A stretch of DNA of 64,000 bases from DASQMT01 sp963835735 (GCA_963835735.1 CAWIGP010000002.1:558001-622000), one strand, 5' to 3'. Numbered from the stretch's first letter, positions 29,061-37,411 are shown. A program made the numbers and translations. Notes: generated from the sequence alone by a model not told the origin.

Positions 29061-29107
29061 ATGCGGGGCGCTTTGACCACCGCATTGGTGGTTAAGGCGC
29101 CCCGCAT
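29061..29107. terminator. 47-bp hairpin between convergent operons (likely bidirectional terminator)
   Basis: Two 21-base arms, ATGCGGGGCGC... and its complement ...GCGCCCCGCAT, enclose a GCATT loop. The only two mismatches become G-U pairs in RNA, so the stem can pair fully. It sits between the AlkA-like gene (+) and the DUF6504/imuB operon (-). No long T-run. The rest of 28999-29219 shows no gene. Confidence 0.6.
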
Positions 29108-29219
29108 CGACGTGGGCGCGTGCAGTAGTCTCGCTATGCGTTGATCAGACGCGCCCCACGATGTGAGCGCCGCGGCACTCCGCGCTCCCCTTCAATGCCG
29201 GGGTTGACGTTCGCCTCGC

Positions 29220-29462
29220 TCACCGCTGCGCGAACCACCCCCCGCGCTCGAGGTCGCGGTAGACGACGAGGTCGCGGCCGTCTGCGGTGACGACCTCCCA
29301 GTAGCGGCGCCGCAGCGGGGCGGGCGTCCACCAGCGGTCCTCGACCAGCCAGGACTCGCGCACGGCCTCCACCGGGCGGCCGCCGACCGTATCCGGCCGA
29401 CCTCCCTCGCCCGTGCGGACCTCGACCGCGCGCGGCCTGGCCAGCGGCCTCACGGATCCCAT
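29220..29462 (-). CDS. DUF6504 family protein (imuB operon partner)
   Basis: An 80-residue basic protein matching the small family usually found after imuB in actinobacteria (VRESWLVEDRWWTPAPLRRRYWEVVT, DLVVYRDLERGGWF). It overlaps the end of imuB by 13 bases. Known only by its association with SOS translesion synthesis; the aromatic, basic surface suggests DNA or protein binding (inference). The long frame reaching to 30401 is a shadow of imuB. Confidence 0.82.
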   Translation of the reverse strand: MGSVRPLARPRAVEVRTGEGGRPDTVGGRPVEAVRESWLVEDRWWTPAPLRRRYWEVVTADGRDLVVYRDLERGGWFAQR

Positions 29463-30640
29463 GGCGCCAGGGTCAGCCGCCGCTCGGGCACGCGCGAGTC
29501 GGGATCGACGGGGATGATGCGCAGCGCCGCTTCCGGTCCGGCGACCGAGCGTGCCTGACGGACCGCCTCGCGCAGGCGGGCGCGGCGGATCGTGGCCGGC
29601 TCGGCCAGCAGCGAGCGCTGATCGCCCGCCACCGGGCCGAAGCCCTCCGCGCGCAGGCGCAGGATGTCTGTCGGCGACGGCAGCTCGGCCAGCCTCTGGC
29701 CCAGCACGAGCCGCATCCGGCGCGGGTCGGCCAGCGGCTCGCGGAACGTCACCCGCGCGCGCCAGGTGCCTCCCTCGACCAGCTTGGCGGAGAGCACGAC
29801 CGCGCGCAGCGCTCGTCCGCGCCGCTCGCGGCGGGCCAGCAGGCGGTCGATCAGCAGCTCGAGCCCGCGCTGGAGCTGGACTCCCGAGGCGGACTCGGGC
29901 AGCTCGAGGCGCTCCTCCAGCCGCTCGGCGGCCGTGCGCGGGACGAGCGCCGTGTCCTTGCCCTGCGCGAGGTCGCGCGCGAGCGGGCCGGCCGCGCCGA
30001 AGCGATCGGCCAGCGCCGCGCGCGGGAGCTTGGCGAGCTCGCCCAGCGTGCGGATCCCGAAGCGCTCGAGCGCGTCGGGGAGCATCGCCACCTCTGGTCG
30101 CGACAGCAGCAGGGAGACCGGCAGCGGCGCCATGTAGGCGGCGAGGGCGGCGGCGGCCAGCGGCGCGATCCCGGGCCGCCGGGCGCGCGCCCGGCCGGCG
30201 GCGGCGAACGCGGCGAAGCGCGAGGGTGCCGCGCCGAGGCGGACCGGGCCGCCGATCGCCTTGCGCGTCGCGGCGAGCACGCCCTCCAACGTGCCGCCGT
30301 GGAGGGTCTTCAACCCGCCCGCGCCGAACCAGGCCATGCCCGGCGGGCCGGGCTCCACGGCGGCGCCGATGCCCTCCAGCGCGCGCACGTGCGCGTCCCA
30401 CGCGTCGGCGACCCCGACCGGGTCGGGGGCGACGAGGCGCAGCGTCGGGCAGCGCGCGAGCGCCTCGCCCAGCCGCAGCCCGGCGCGCAGGCCGTATGCC
30501 TCGGCGGCCGCCGAGACCTCGCCGATGAACTGCTCGCGTCCTGGCTCGGGCGCCAGCGCGACAGGCCCGGCCGCGAGCATCTCCCGCCCCCCGGCGGCGA
30601 CGGTGAGCGAGAAGCGGGGGATGAGGACGCAGACGATCAC
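29450..30640 (-). CDS. imuB: ImuB, catalytically degenerate Y-family polymerase
   Basis: A 396-residue Y-family fold protein that couples DnaE2 to the sliding clamp during SOS mutagenesis. The N-terminus reads CVLIPRFSLTVAAGG where active Y-polymerases have the metal-binding Asp (DMDAFF type), so it lacks the catalytic acid, as ImuB proteins do. Thumb/little-finger segments (LGELAKLPRAALADRFG, LLIDRLLARRERRGR) are clear. GTG start at 30640 directly abuts the LexA box; a longer frame to 31003 crosses the repeat and the operator and is rejected. ImuA' is not in the window; DUF6504 follows. Confidence 0.88.
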   Translation of the reverse strand: MIVCVLIPRFSLTVAAGGREMLAAGPVALAPEPGREQFIGEVSAAAEAYGLRAGLRLGEALARCPTLRLVAPDPVGVADAWDAHVRALEGIGAAVEPGPPGMAWFGAGGLKTLHGGTLEGVLAATRKAIGGPVRLGAAPSRFAAFAAAGRARARRPGIAPLAAAALAAYMAPLPVSLLLSRPEVAMLPDALERFGIRTLGELAKLPRAALADRFGAAGPLARDLAQGKDTALVPRTAAERLEERLELPESASGVQLQRGLELLIDRLLARRERRGRALRAVVLSAKLVEGGTWRARVTFREPLADPRRMRLVLGQRLAELPSPTDILRLRAEGFGPVAGDQRSLLAEPATIRRARLREAVRQARSVAGPEAALRIIPVDPDSRVPERRLTLAPWDP

Positions 30641-30653
30641 GAACGTATGTTCG
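30640..30653 (-). promoter_or_regulatory. LexA (SOS) box of imuB
   Basis: CGAACGTATGTTCG fits CGAAC-N4-GTTCG. On the minus strand the last G of the box is the first base of the GTG start, leaving no leader at all. A TTACCT sequence from the neighbouring repeat lies 4 bases upstream and could serve as the -10 element. Confidence 0.9.
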
Positions 30654-30656
30654 CAG

Positions 30657-30746
30657 GTAACGTCGCCGAAGGCGAGCGGCGAGGAACGAGCACGCTCGCC
30701 TGGCAGGCGAAACCGTTCTCCCCGAAGGCGAGCGGCGAGGAACGGC
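30657..30746 (-). repeat. Palindromic repeat copies beside the imuB operator (copy B and partial copy C)
   Basis: 30657-30721 matches the dnaE2 element at about 62 of 65 positions, and a partial second copy (CCGAAGGCGAGCGGCGAGG) follows at 30722-30746. The hairpin arms GGCGAGCG/CGCTCGCC are kept. It lies immediately upstream of the imuB LexA box, non-coding in this position. Confidence 0.75.
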
Positions 30747-30821
30747 ACGCCGTGGGGCAAACGGCGAGTTCCGATGCGCCGCGATCGCGTCCGCCGGGCG
30801 GGACGGCTCGTAGCTGATGCC

Positions 30822-32094
30822 ATGTACGTGCCGCTGCTGGCGCTCGCCATCGCCCTGCTGATCGGCGCCGCGCTGCCGTCGGACGCGGCCGCCGTTCCAG
30901 GGACGCTGACGGTCGTGATCGAGGGCCAGGGCAGGGTGACCGGACCGGGCGTGGACTGCACGTCGACCTGCTCGGTCTTCGCCAACGCCGGCAGGCCCCT
31001 CAAGGCGATCGAGCGCCCGGGCTCGGGCTATTCGTTCGCGAGCTGGGAGGGCTGTCGTGCGGGCACCGGCGGCGGGAGCCCCGACTGCTTCGTCGACTCA
31101 TACGCACCGGTCGTGCCTGTGATCGTGCGCTTCCGCGACACGCAGGCGCCCGGCGTCGCCCTCGTGGAGCCGACCGCCGGCCCGCCGCGCAGGGGGGTCG
31201 TGAACCTTGCTGCGACTGCATCCGACAACGCGGGCGTCGCGCGCGTCGATTTCAGGGTTCGCGGCGCGACCGCAGGCAGCGACGGCGCATTCCCGTTCGG
31301 CATGTCGTTCGACACCACGAGGGTCCCCGACGGGTTGGCCGCCGTCGAGGCGGTCGCGTTCGACGCGGCGGGCAATGCGGCGACGCAGGAGCGCGGGCTC
31401 ACGATCGACAACACCGCGCCGGCGCTGGCCGTCAGCGGCCCGTCCAACCGCTCGTTCGCGCCGGGGACGGAGCTCAGCTGGACGCTGAGCGCCGGGGACG
31501 CGACCGGGATCACGAGCGTGCAGTGCGGCGTGGTGGCGCCGATGGCGATGCCGTCGTTCGGTGCGTGCGCGGGCGGGGCGGCGTCACACAGCGCGCGGAT
31601 CGATACGCCCGGCAGCTATGCGTTCTTCGCGCGCGTGACCGACGCCGCGGGCAACGTGACGGCCTCGCGCCCGCTGGAGTTCAAGATCGAGGCGGCCGCC
31701 ACGAGCGAGCCCGCTCTCGCGAGCCCTGCCACGAGTGGGGCGAACGCGTTCCTCCCGATCGTGCGGCACAGCTACCTGCACGGTCGGCGCCCGGACGCGC
31801 TTCCAGGCGCTGAACGTCGGCAACCTCCCGCCCGGCAGCCGCGCCGAGCTGTCCTGCCGTGGCCGTGGCTGCGCGTTCGCGCGCAAGCGGTTTCGCGCGC
31901 GCGACGGGAAGATCGCGCTACTGGCGGCGCTGAAGGGCCGGGCGCTGCGACCCGGCGCGCAGCTCGAGGTCCGCGTCGTCGGGCCGGCGGGCGACGTCAA
32001 GATCGTGCGGTTCACGGCGCGCCGCGCGAAGCTCCCGCGCAAGAGCGTGGGCTGCAAACCCGCGGGCGGCCGCCGGCTCGGAGCTTGCGCCTGA
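30822..32094 (+). CDS. Secreted Ig-like/beta-repeat protein (one frame break)
   Basis: Exported protein with a signal peptide (VPLLALAIALLIGAALPSDAAA). Next is a bacterial-repeat segment with Cys pairs (VDCTSTCSVF, FASWEGC), then at least two Ig-like/cadherin-type repeats marked by DTQAPGVALVEP, AFDAAGNAATQE, DNTAPALAVSGP and VTDAAGNVTASRP. Near 31780 the frame shifts by one base. The new frame continues with FQALNVGNLPPGSRAELSCRG, RGCAF and a Lys/Arg-rich tail to 32094, a C-terminal motif common in secreted Thermoleophilia proteins. I therefore read it as one gene with a probable sequencing insertion. Function: cell-surface or extracellular, otherwise unknown. Confidence 0.7.
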
Positions 32095-32100
32095 CGCGCT

Positions 32101-32261
32101 GTGTCCTGAGTCGTAAGTTCGGCGGCACCGCGGCGGATGCCGGGTCGTGCCTGCCGGTGCACGGTATCCGCGAGCATGCTGGTTGCACGTGACCGGATGC
32201 CGGGTGCCGGCAGGCGCGGGCCGGCGCCGCCGACTGCCGTCGAAATTGCGACTCAGGGCAC
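32101..32261. repeat. 161-bp long-palindrome element with 20-bp terminal inverted repeats
   Basis: The ends GTGTCCTGAGTCGTAAGTTC (32101-32120) and the complement of 32242-32261 match at 17 of 20 positions. Inside, GGCGGCACCG pairs with CGGCGCCGCC and GTGCCTGCCGG with CCGGCAGGCGC, so almost the whole element can fold as one hairpin. CGGATGCCGGGT also occurs twice as a direct repeat. It fills the gap between convergent genes exactly. MITE-like or a large terminator; no coding frame. Confidence 0.55.
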
Positions 32262-33761
32262 TAGCTCGACAGCAGCGTGCCCGACCGCACGAGGGCGCGG
32301 AGATGCTCGAGGTCGCCGCTGAACGACCGGTCCTCGGTCACCGGCGCGACGTCGAGTCGCTCCACCACCGACTCGAGCCGCGGCGGGAGCGGTTCGCCGC
32401 GTAGCTCACGCGCCTGGCGCACGGCGAGCAGCTCGGCGGCCACGATCAGCTCGATGTTGTCGAGCGCGCGCTCGAGCTGTTCCGCCGCGACGAACGTGAG
32501 CGCCTCGAAGTCCTCCTGCCCGGACGAGCCGTCGAGCTGATGCACGCTCGCCGGCGCGGCCAGCATCCGGTTCTCCGCGGCATAGCCGGTCACCGACTTG
32601 TGCAGGAACACCAGGCCGGTGTGGCGTCCCGGGTCCGACGCAAGCTGGTCCGGCAGCCCGGAGAACCGCTGGTCGAGCAGCCGGTGCAGCCGTTTCTCGG
32701 CCAGGTTGCCGACCTGCGCGAGCGCGACCGCGAGCGCGTCGAGGCCGAGGCTGAGCGCCTGGGCGTGGAAGTTGCCGCTGGGGTAGAGGCCTTCCGGCTC
32801 CTCCCCGTCCGCCTCGAGGTAGAGCGGGCTGTCGGTCACCGCGCGCAGCTCGCGCGCGAGCTGGGCGTCGACGTGGTCGAGCACGTCCGTCGCCGCGCCG
32901 TGGACCTGCGGGAGCACGCGGAACGAGACCGGCGACTGGGGCCGGTCGGACCAGTCGGCGCCGCCCGCGTTCCAGGCGAGCAGCGCCGCGTGCACGAGCT
33001 GCTGGCCGGGGTCGCCCTTGAGCTCGCCGACACGGCGGGAGTACGGCCGCAGCGAGGCGCCGATCGACGCTGCGGAGAGCGCGCCGGCCAGCGTGGCGTG
33101 GTCGAGGGCGCGACGGGCGCGGGCGCTCAGCCACGCGGTCAGCGCGGGCGCGAGCGGCGCGCCGTTGACGAGCGCGATCCCCTCTTTCGTGTCGGGCTCG
33201 TACGGCGCGACGCCGCGGCGCGCCAGCGCCTCCGCCGCCGGAATGCGCTCCCCGTCCTCCACTACGAAGCCCTCACCGATCAGGGTCTGGAAGAGGTGGC
33301 TGAGCGCGATCACCTCGCCGGCGCTCGAGATGCCGCGGCCGGGGACGAGCGGCGTGAAGCCGTCGTTGAGCCGCGCGGCGAGGAACTCGCACAGCGCGCG
33401 GCGACACCGCGGCGGCGCCGCCGAGGAAGCCGGTCAGGCGGAGCAGCATCGCGCCGCGGACGACCTCGGGCGCGAGCGGCGGACCGGTGCCCGCGCCGCG
33501 CACGAGCAGCGCGCGCTGGAACGCGCGCTGCGCGTCGGGCTCCAGGCGCGTGCTCGCGAGGTAGCCCAGGCCGGTGGTCACGCCGTACGCGCTGACGCCC
33601 GTGCGGAGGTGCGCGAGCAGCCGCCCGCGCGCCGCCGCGACCGCGGCAAGCGCGCCCGGCGCGAGGGCGACCGGCTCGCGGTCGACGGCGATGCGGCGGT
33701 ATTGCGCGAGGTCGAGCTGGTCCGCGCGGGCGAGGACGATCGGCTGCGTGGTGCCGCTCAT
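32261..33761 (-). CDS. Aromatic amino acid lyase (HAL/PAL) family protein with altered MIO motif (one frame break)
   Basis: A histidine/phenylalanine ammonia-lyase superfamily member of about 500 residues. N-terminal GVSAYGVTTGLGYL matches the Tyr-loop of the family. Later segments QVHGAATDVLDHV, YPSGNFHAQALS and LDGSSGQEDFEAL match the tetramer core. The reading frame breaks near 33405; one extra base joins LTGFLGGAA to RRALCEFLAARLNDGF. The MIO position, normally Ala-Ser-Gly, reads GRGISSAGEVIALSH, i.e. Ser-Ala-Gly by alignment, so the cyclising Ser is displaced or missing. ATGA overlap with the upstream cyclodeaminase gene suggests a joint pathway. Lyase activity is uncertain. Confidence 0.75.
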
Positions 33762-34759
33762 CGGTACGGCAGAATCGTGCCGACGTCCTGCTCGACGGCG
33801 CGGTCGAGGATGGCCTGGCCGAGCGCGACGTCGGTCGTCGCCAGGCCGCGATGCCAGAACAGGATCCGCTCGTCGTCGGACTCCCGGCCCGGCCGCGTGC
33901 CGGCCACCACGTCGGCCAGCTCGCCGGCGATCGACTCCTCCGTGACCAGCCCGGCGTCCACGTGAGCGCGCAGCGCGCCGAACCGGCCGCTCCGGCTCTG
34001 GCCCCAGTCGTCGACGTACACCTTGTCCATGATCGACGTGAGCGAGAGCTCGACCGCGCTCATCGTCCCGTACGGCATCACGAGCGCGCCCGGCGCGATC
34101 CACTCGGTGCGCAGGATCGGCTCCGGGGCGAGCAGGCGGGTCGCCTCGACCACGACGTCGGCGCCGCGGACGGTCTCCTCGATCGTGTCGCACACCCGGA
34201 TCTCCTTGCCGAGCGCGTCGCGCAGCCGCTCGCCGAACGCCTCGCGCGACTCGCGCCGCGCGCTCGTGACGCGGATCTCGTCGTAGTCGTGCACGCGGTC
34301 GAGCAGGGAGACGTTCGCGAACGCGGTGCCGCGCGCGCCGACGTGGCCGAGCACCCTGGCGCCGGCGCGGGCGAGATGGCGGCCGCCGAGCGCGGTCACC
34401 GCTCCGGTGCGCCACTCGGTGATGGCGGTTGCGTCGAGGATCGCGCGCGGGACGCCGGTGCGCGGGTCATACAGCGTGAGTAGAGCGAGCTCGGACGGCA
34501 GCCCGAGCCGGTAGTTGCCGTGGAAGTCGCCGACGACCTTCACGCCCGCGACGTCGAGCGGCGCAACGTACGCGCGCAGCAGGTTGAAGTGGCCGTCGAA
34601 CGCCGGGTCGGGAACAAGGTGCTCGCGCGGCTCGAGCACGACCTCGCCGCGCCCCTGGGCGGCGAGCGCGCGCTCGGTCGCGTCCAGGATCAGGTCGGGG
34701 CCGATCGCGAGCGCGTCGACGTCGTGGCCGGACAGGTAGCGGATCTCGAGGCGCGGCAT
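33758..34759 (-). CDS. Ornithine cyclodeaminase / mu-crystallin family enzyme
   Basis: A 333-residue NAD(P)-dependent enzyme of the OCD/mu-crystallin family. Substrate half: VKVVGDFHGNYRLGLPSELA-type lysine/strand region, DATAITEWRTGAVTALGGRHLA. Rossmann half: VLGHVGARGTAFANVSLL, then VCDTIEETVRGADVVVEAT. The dinucleotide loop reads GHVGARG rather than the usual GtGxqa. Reactions in the family include ornithine to proline, ketimine reduction and alanine dehydrogenation; the substrate here is unknown. It forms an operon with a HAL-family protein, a recurrent pairing that suggests a small amino-acid-derived product. Confidence 0.85.
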   Translation of the reverse strand: MPRLEIRYLSGHDVDALAIGPDLILDATERALAAQGRGEVVLEPREHLVPDPAFDGHFNLLRAYVAPLDVAGVKVVGDFHGNYRLGLPSELALLTLYDPRTGVPRAILDATAITEWRTGAVTALGGRHLARAGARVLGHVGARGTAFANVSLLDRVHDYDEIRVTSARRESREAFGERLRDALGKEIRVCDTIEETVRGADVVVEATRLLAPEPILRTEWIAPGALVMPYGTMSAVELSLTSIMDKVYVDDWGQSRSGRFGALRAHVDAGLVTEESIAGELADVVAGTRPGRESDDERILFWHRGLATTDVALGQAILDRAVEQDVGTILPYR

Positions 34760-34782
34760 CGCAGCCAGGGTGACAGCAGCGC

Positions 34783-34812
34783 GAGAGGGCTCCCGTCGCC
34801 GGGAGCCCTCTC
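34783..34812 (-). terminator. Terminator of RNase P RNA
   Basis: A perfect 12-base-pair stem GAGAGGGCTCCC / GGGAGCCCTCTC with a 6-base loop lies just after the 3' end of the RNase P RNA on the minus strand. Confidence 0.75.
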
Positions 34813-34815
34813 ATG

Positions 34816-35139
34816 CAGCTGGCCTGTAAGCCGGATTCTGTCGTGAGCAGCCATCCATCTGTGCGGCCTACCTGGACCTCGGCGGGCAACCTGCGAACGG
34901 TCCTGCTCGGCCTTGCATCGGGTGGGGTTTACCTGGCCGCCGCGTCACCGCGACGCCGGTGCGCTCTTACCGCACCTTTTCAACCTTGCCGGCCCGTGAC
35001 GTCGCCGTCACGGACGTGGGCGGTGTGTTTTCTGTGGCACTGTCCCGCGGGTTTCCCCGGGTCGGCGTTACCGACCACCTTGCCCTGCGATGTCCGGACT
35101 TTCCTCGAAGGCGTGACCTCCGCGACTGCTCGGCCAGCG
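34816..35139 (-). ncRNA. rnpB: RNase P RNA, class A
   Basis: The catalytic RNA that matures tRNA 5' ends. On the minus strand it has the 5' conserved core AGGAAAGTCCGGAC, the CACAGAAAA segment, GGTAAGAGCGCACC, the P15 loop GGTAAACCCCACC (contacts the tRNA CCA end), and the 3' core CACGACAGAATCCGGCTTA. The ends GCTGGCC and GGCCAGC pair as helix P1. A TACCTT -10-like element (35145-35150) lies just upstream and a 12-bp hairpin terminator follows. End positions are good to within a few bases. Confidence 0.95.
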
Positions 35140-35178
35140 GGAGCAAGGTAGCGCGCTGAACCGCTAGCGTCCCGGCCT

Positions 35179-36030
35179 ATGCGGATCGGAGTGGTGGGCG
35201 GCGGCCTGATGGGATCGGGGATCGCCGAGGTGTGCGCCCGCGCGGGCGTCGACGTGACGGTCGTGGAGGCCGACGCGGAGGCGGCCGAGCGCGCGCAGGC
35301 GCGGATCGACAAGTCACTCGCGCGCGGTGTGCGCTCGGGCAAGCTCTCGGACGACGACCGTGCGGCGTCGGTCGAGCGGCTCGCCTTCTCGACCGCGATC
35401 GACGACCTCGAGGGCGCCGACGCCGCGATCGAGGCGATCGTGGAGAACGAGCTCGCCAAGCGCGAGCTGTTCCAGCGGCTGGACGCCGTGCTGCCCGACG
35501 CGGAGTTCCTCGCGTCGAACACGTCCTCGGTGCCGATCATGAAGCTCGGGGCGGGGACGTCGAAGCCCGAGCGCGTGCTCGGGCTGCACTTCTTCAATCC
35601 CGTGCCGGTGCTGCCGCTGGTCGAGGTGGTGCGCTCGATCATGACCGGCGACGTGGCGCTGGAGCGGGCGCGCAGCTTCGCGCAGGACACGCTCGGCAAG
35701 GTCTGCATCGACTCGCAGGACCGCGCGGGCTTCGTCGTCAACGCGCTGCTGGTCCCCTACCTGCTGTCGGCGATCCGGATGTACGAGTCCGGCTTCGCCT
35801 CCAAGGAGGACATCGACGAGGGGATGATGAAGGGCTGCGCGCACCCGATGGGCCCGCTCGCGCTCGCCGATCTGATCGGGCTCGACACGCTGCTCGCCGT
35901 CGCCCAGTCGCTGCACGAGGAGTTCCGCGACCCCGCCTCGGTCTCCCCGGCGCTGCTCAACCGGATGGTCGAGGCGGGGCTGCTCGGCCGCAAGAGCGGC
36001 CGCGGCTTCTACGAGTACTCGGCCGCGTAG
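35179..36030 (+). CDS. 3-hydroxybutyryl-CoA dehydrogenase
   Basis: NAD(P)-dependent oxidation of 3-hydroxyacyl-CoA (or reduction of acetoacetyl-CoA), 283 residues, the normal length for the stand-alone enzyme. Rossmann motif IGVVGGGLMGSGIAEVCARAG; catalytic His in GLHFFNPVPVLPLVEVV with the preceding SNTSSVPI; C-terminal dimer domain with MKGCAHPMGPLALADLIGLD. It acts in fatty-acid oxidation or butanoate/PHB metabolism. There is no Shine-Dalgarno site before the ATG, and a TAGCGT element lies 8 bases upstream, consistent with a leaderless transcript. It diverges from rnpB. Confidence 0.93.
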   Translation: MRIGVVGGGLMGSGIAEVCARAGVDVTVVEADAEAAERAQARIDKSLARGVRSGKLSDDDRAASVERLAFSTAIDDLEGADAAIEAIVENELAKRELFQRLDAVLPDAEFLASNTSSVPIMKLGAGTSKPERVLGLHFFNPVPVLPLVEVVRSIMTGDVALERARSFAQDTLGKVCIDSQDRAGFVVNALLVPYLLSAIRMYESGFASKEDIDEGMMKGCAHPMGPLALADLIGLDTLLAVAQSLHEEFRDPASVSPALLNRMVEAGLLGRKSGRGFYEYSAA

Positions 36031-36031
36031 C

Positions 36032-36412
36032 TCACCCGAGCACGGACGAGTGGCGGGCCACGACCTGCCAGCGGCCGGTGTATTTCGACCAGACGTCGGT
36101 GAGGCGGAACACGTTCGAGAGGTTGACGGTCGAGTACGAGGCGATCTGCGAGTAGCGCGAGTGGATCACCGCGGTCTCGCCGAAGACGTCGATCTCCATC
36201 TCCTCGAACGCGAACGTCGTGATCTGGTAACCGCCGAGCGCGGCGCCCATCCACTGCTCGCGCGTCATCGGCTCGGGGTTCAGGTGGATCGCCGTGAAGC
36301 GGAACCCATCCGCCACGAGCTCCTCCAGCCGCGCCTCGTCGCGCTCCTGGTGCGCCCGCATCCATTCCTGCTCGAGCCGGCCCAGCTCCTCGCGTACGTC
36401 CTCGTCGGCCAT
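36032..36412 (-). CDS. DUF4440 / SnoaL-like (NTF2-fold) protein
   Basis: A 126-residue NTF2-fold protein: long N-terminal helix (LEQEWMRAHQERDEARLEEL), then curved sheet strands (FRFTAIHLNP, YQITTFAFEEMEIDVFGETAVIHSR-type) ending in WQVVARHSSVLG. Such proteins are small-molecule binding or isomerase-like; no catalytic set can be assigned. Its stop is 2 bases from the stop of the convergent dehydrogenase gene. Confidence 0.8.
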   Translation of the reverse strand: MADEDVREELGRLEQEWMRAHQERDEARLEELVADGFRFTAIHLNPEPMTREQWMGAALGGYQITTFAFEEMEIDVFGETAVIHSRYSQIASYSTVNLSNVFRLTDVWSKYTGRWQVVARHSSVLG

Positions 36413-36458
36413 CGCGGCGGAGGCTATCCGAGCGCGGGGCGTGCGCGCGAGGCGGCGT

Positions 36459-36686
36459 TCAGCTCAGCTCGCTGCCGCAGTCGCGGCAGCGCCCGCCGAC
36501 GACGCCGGCGCCGGCCGACCAGCGCGGCTGCAGCTCGCCGCTGCAGACCGGACAGGCGACGGAGGAGCCGGCAGCCGACAGGCCGTCCCAGGCGGTCGAC
36601 AGCACGTCGTCGAGTGTCGCCTCGCCGCGCTCGTCGCTCCACAGGTGCAGGTCTTCGTCGGTCGGCTCGATCAAGAGCACCGCCAT
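36459..36686 (-). CDS. Small zinc-ribbon protein
   Basis: A 75-residue protein with a C-terminal zinc ribbon made of CPVC and CRDC pairs about 20 residues apart. The N-terminal half (LLIEPTDEDLHLWSDERGEATLDDVLSTAWDGL-type) is acidic. It lies 4 bases after lexA on the same strand, so it may be transcribed with lexA as part of the SOS response. Function unknown. Confidence 0.7.
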   Translation of the reverse strand: MAVLLIEPTDEDLHLWSDERGEATLDDVLSTAWDGLSAAGSSVACPVCSGELQPRWSAGAGVVGGRCRDCGSELS

Positions 36687-36690
36687 GTCG

Positions 36691-37320
36691 CTAAACCACC
36701 TTCCGGAACACTCCCACGACGCGGCCGACGATGCTCACGTCGCGCGTGCGGATCGGTTCCATCGACGTGTTCTCGGGCTGCAGGCGCACGTGGTCGGGCT
36801 CCTTGAAGAAGCGCTTGACGGTCGCCTCCTCCCCCACGAGCGCGACGACGATCTCGCCGTCGGCCGCGGTGTCCTGCCGGCGCACGACGACGAAGTCGCC
36901 GTCGAGTATGCCGGCGTCGACCATCGAGTCGCCGCGCACGGCGAGCACGAACTCGCCCTCGCCGCCGCCGGCGATCTCCGGCACCTGCACGTAGTCCTCG
37001 ATGTTCTCCTCGGCCAGGATCGGCCGCCCGGCGGCGACCTGGCCGACGAGCGGCAGGCCGCTGTTGCCGGCGACCGCGTTCTTGGCCGCGTCGACCGCCC
37101 TGTCGAGCAGCTCGATCGCGCGCGGCTTCGACGGGTCGCGCCGCAGCAGGCCGACCTTCTCCAGGTTGGCCAGGTGCGCGTGCACGGTCGAGGAAGAGGC
37201 GAGCCCGACCGCCTTGCCGATGTCGCGCACGGTGGGCGGGTAGCCGTAGCGGGCGGAGTACTTCTTGATGAAGTCGAAGATCTCCTGCTGGCGCTTGGTC
37301 AGGTCTTTGCCGATGTCCAT
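36691..37320 (-). CDS. lexA: LexA repressor
   Basis: Master repressor of the SOS response, 209 residues. N-terminal winged helix (LTKRQQEIFDFIKKYSARYGYPPTVRDI with the recognition helix SSSTVHAHLANLEKVG). C-terminal self-cleaving peptidase: Ala-Gly cleavage site in GQVAAGRP, catalytic Ser in VRGDSMVDAG and Lys in EATVKRFF. A GGAGGAG site precedes the ATG. It is autoregulated by the LexA box at 37345-37360; boxes at dnaE2 and imuB in this window show two targets. Confidence 0.97.
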   Translation of the reverse strand: MDIGKDLTKRQQEIFDFIKKYSARYGYPPTVRDIGKAVGLASSSTVHAHLANLEKVGLLRRDPSKPRAIELLDRAVDAAKNAVAGNSGLPLVGQVAAGRPILAEENIEDYVQVPEIAGGGEGEFVLAVRGDSMVDAGILDGDFVVVRRQDTAADGEIVVALVGEEATVKRFFKEPDHVRLQPENTSMEPIRTRDVSIVGRVVGVFRKVV

Positions 37321-37344
37321 GCGGCGTGCGGCTCCTCCGGTCGG

Positions 37345-37390
37345 TCGAACATGTGTTCGAGAAGGTAGCTCGGGTATCGGACGGATTCAA
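37345..37390 (-). promoter_or_regulatory. lexA promoter with LexA box
   Basis: TTGAAT (37385-37390) and TACCTT (37362-37367) are separated by 17 bases. TCGAAC-N4-GTTCGA (37345-37360) follows the -10 element by one base, covering the start of transcription. This is a classical autorepressed layout. Confidence 0.88.
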
Positions 37391-37411
37391 GGAGCGCCAT
37401 GATCCCCGCAC

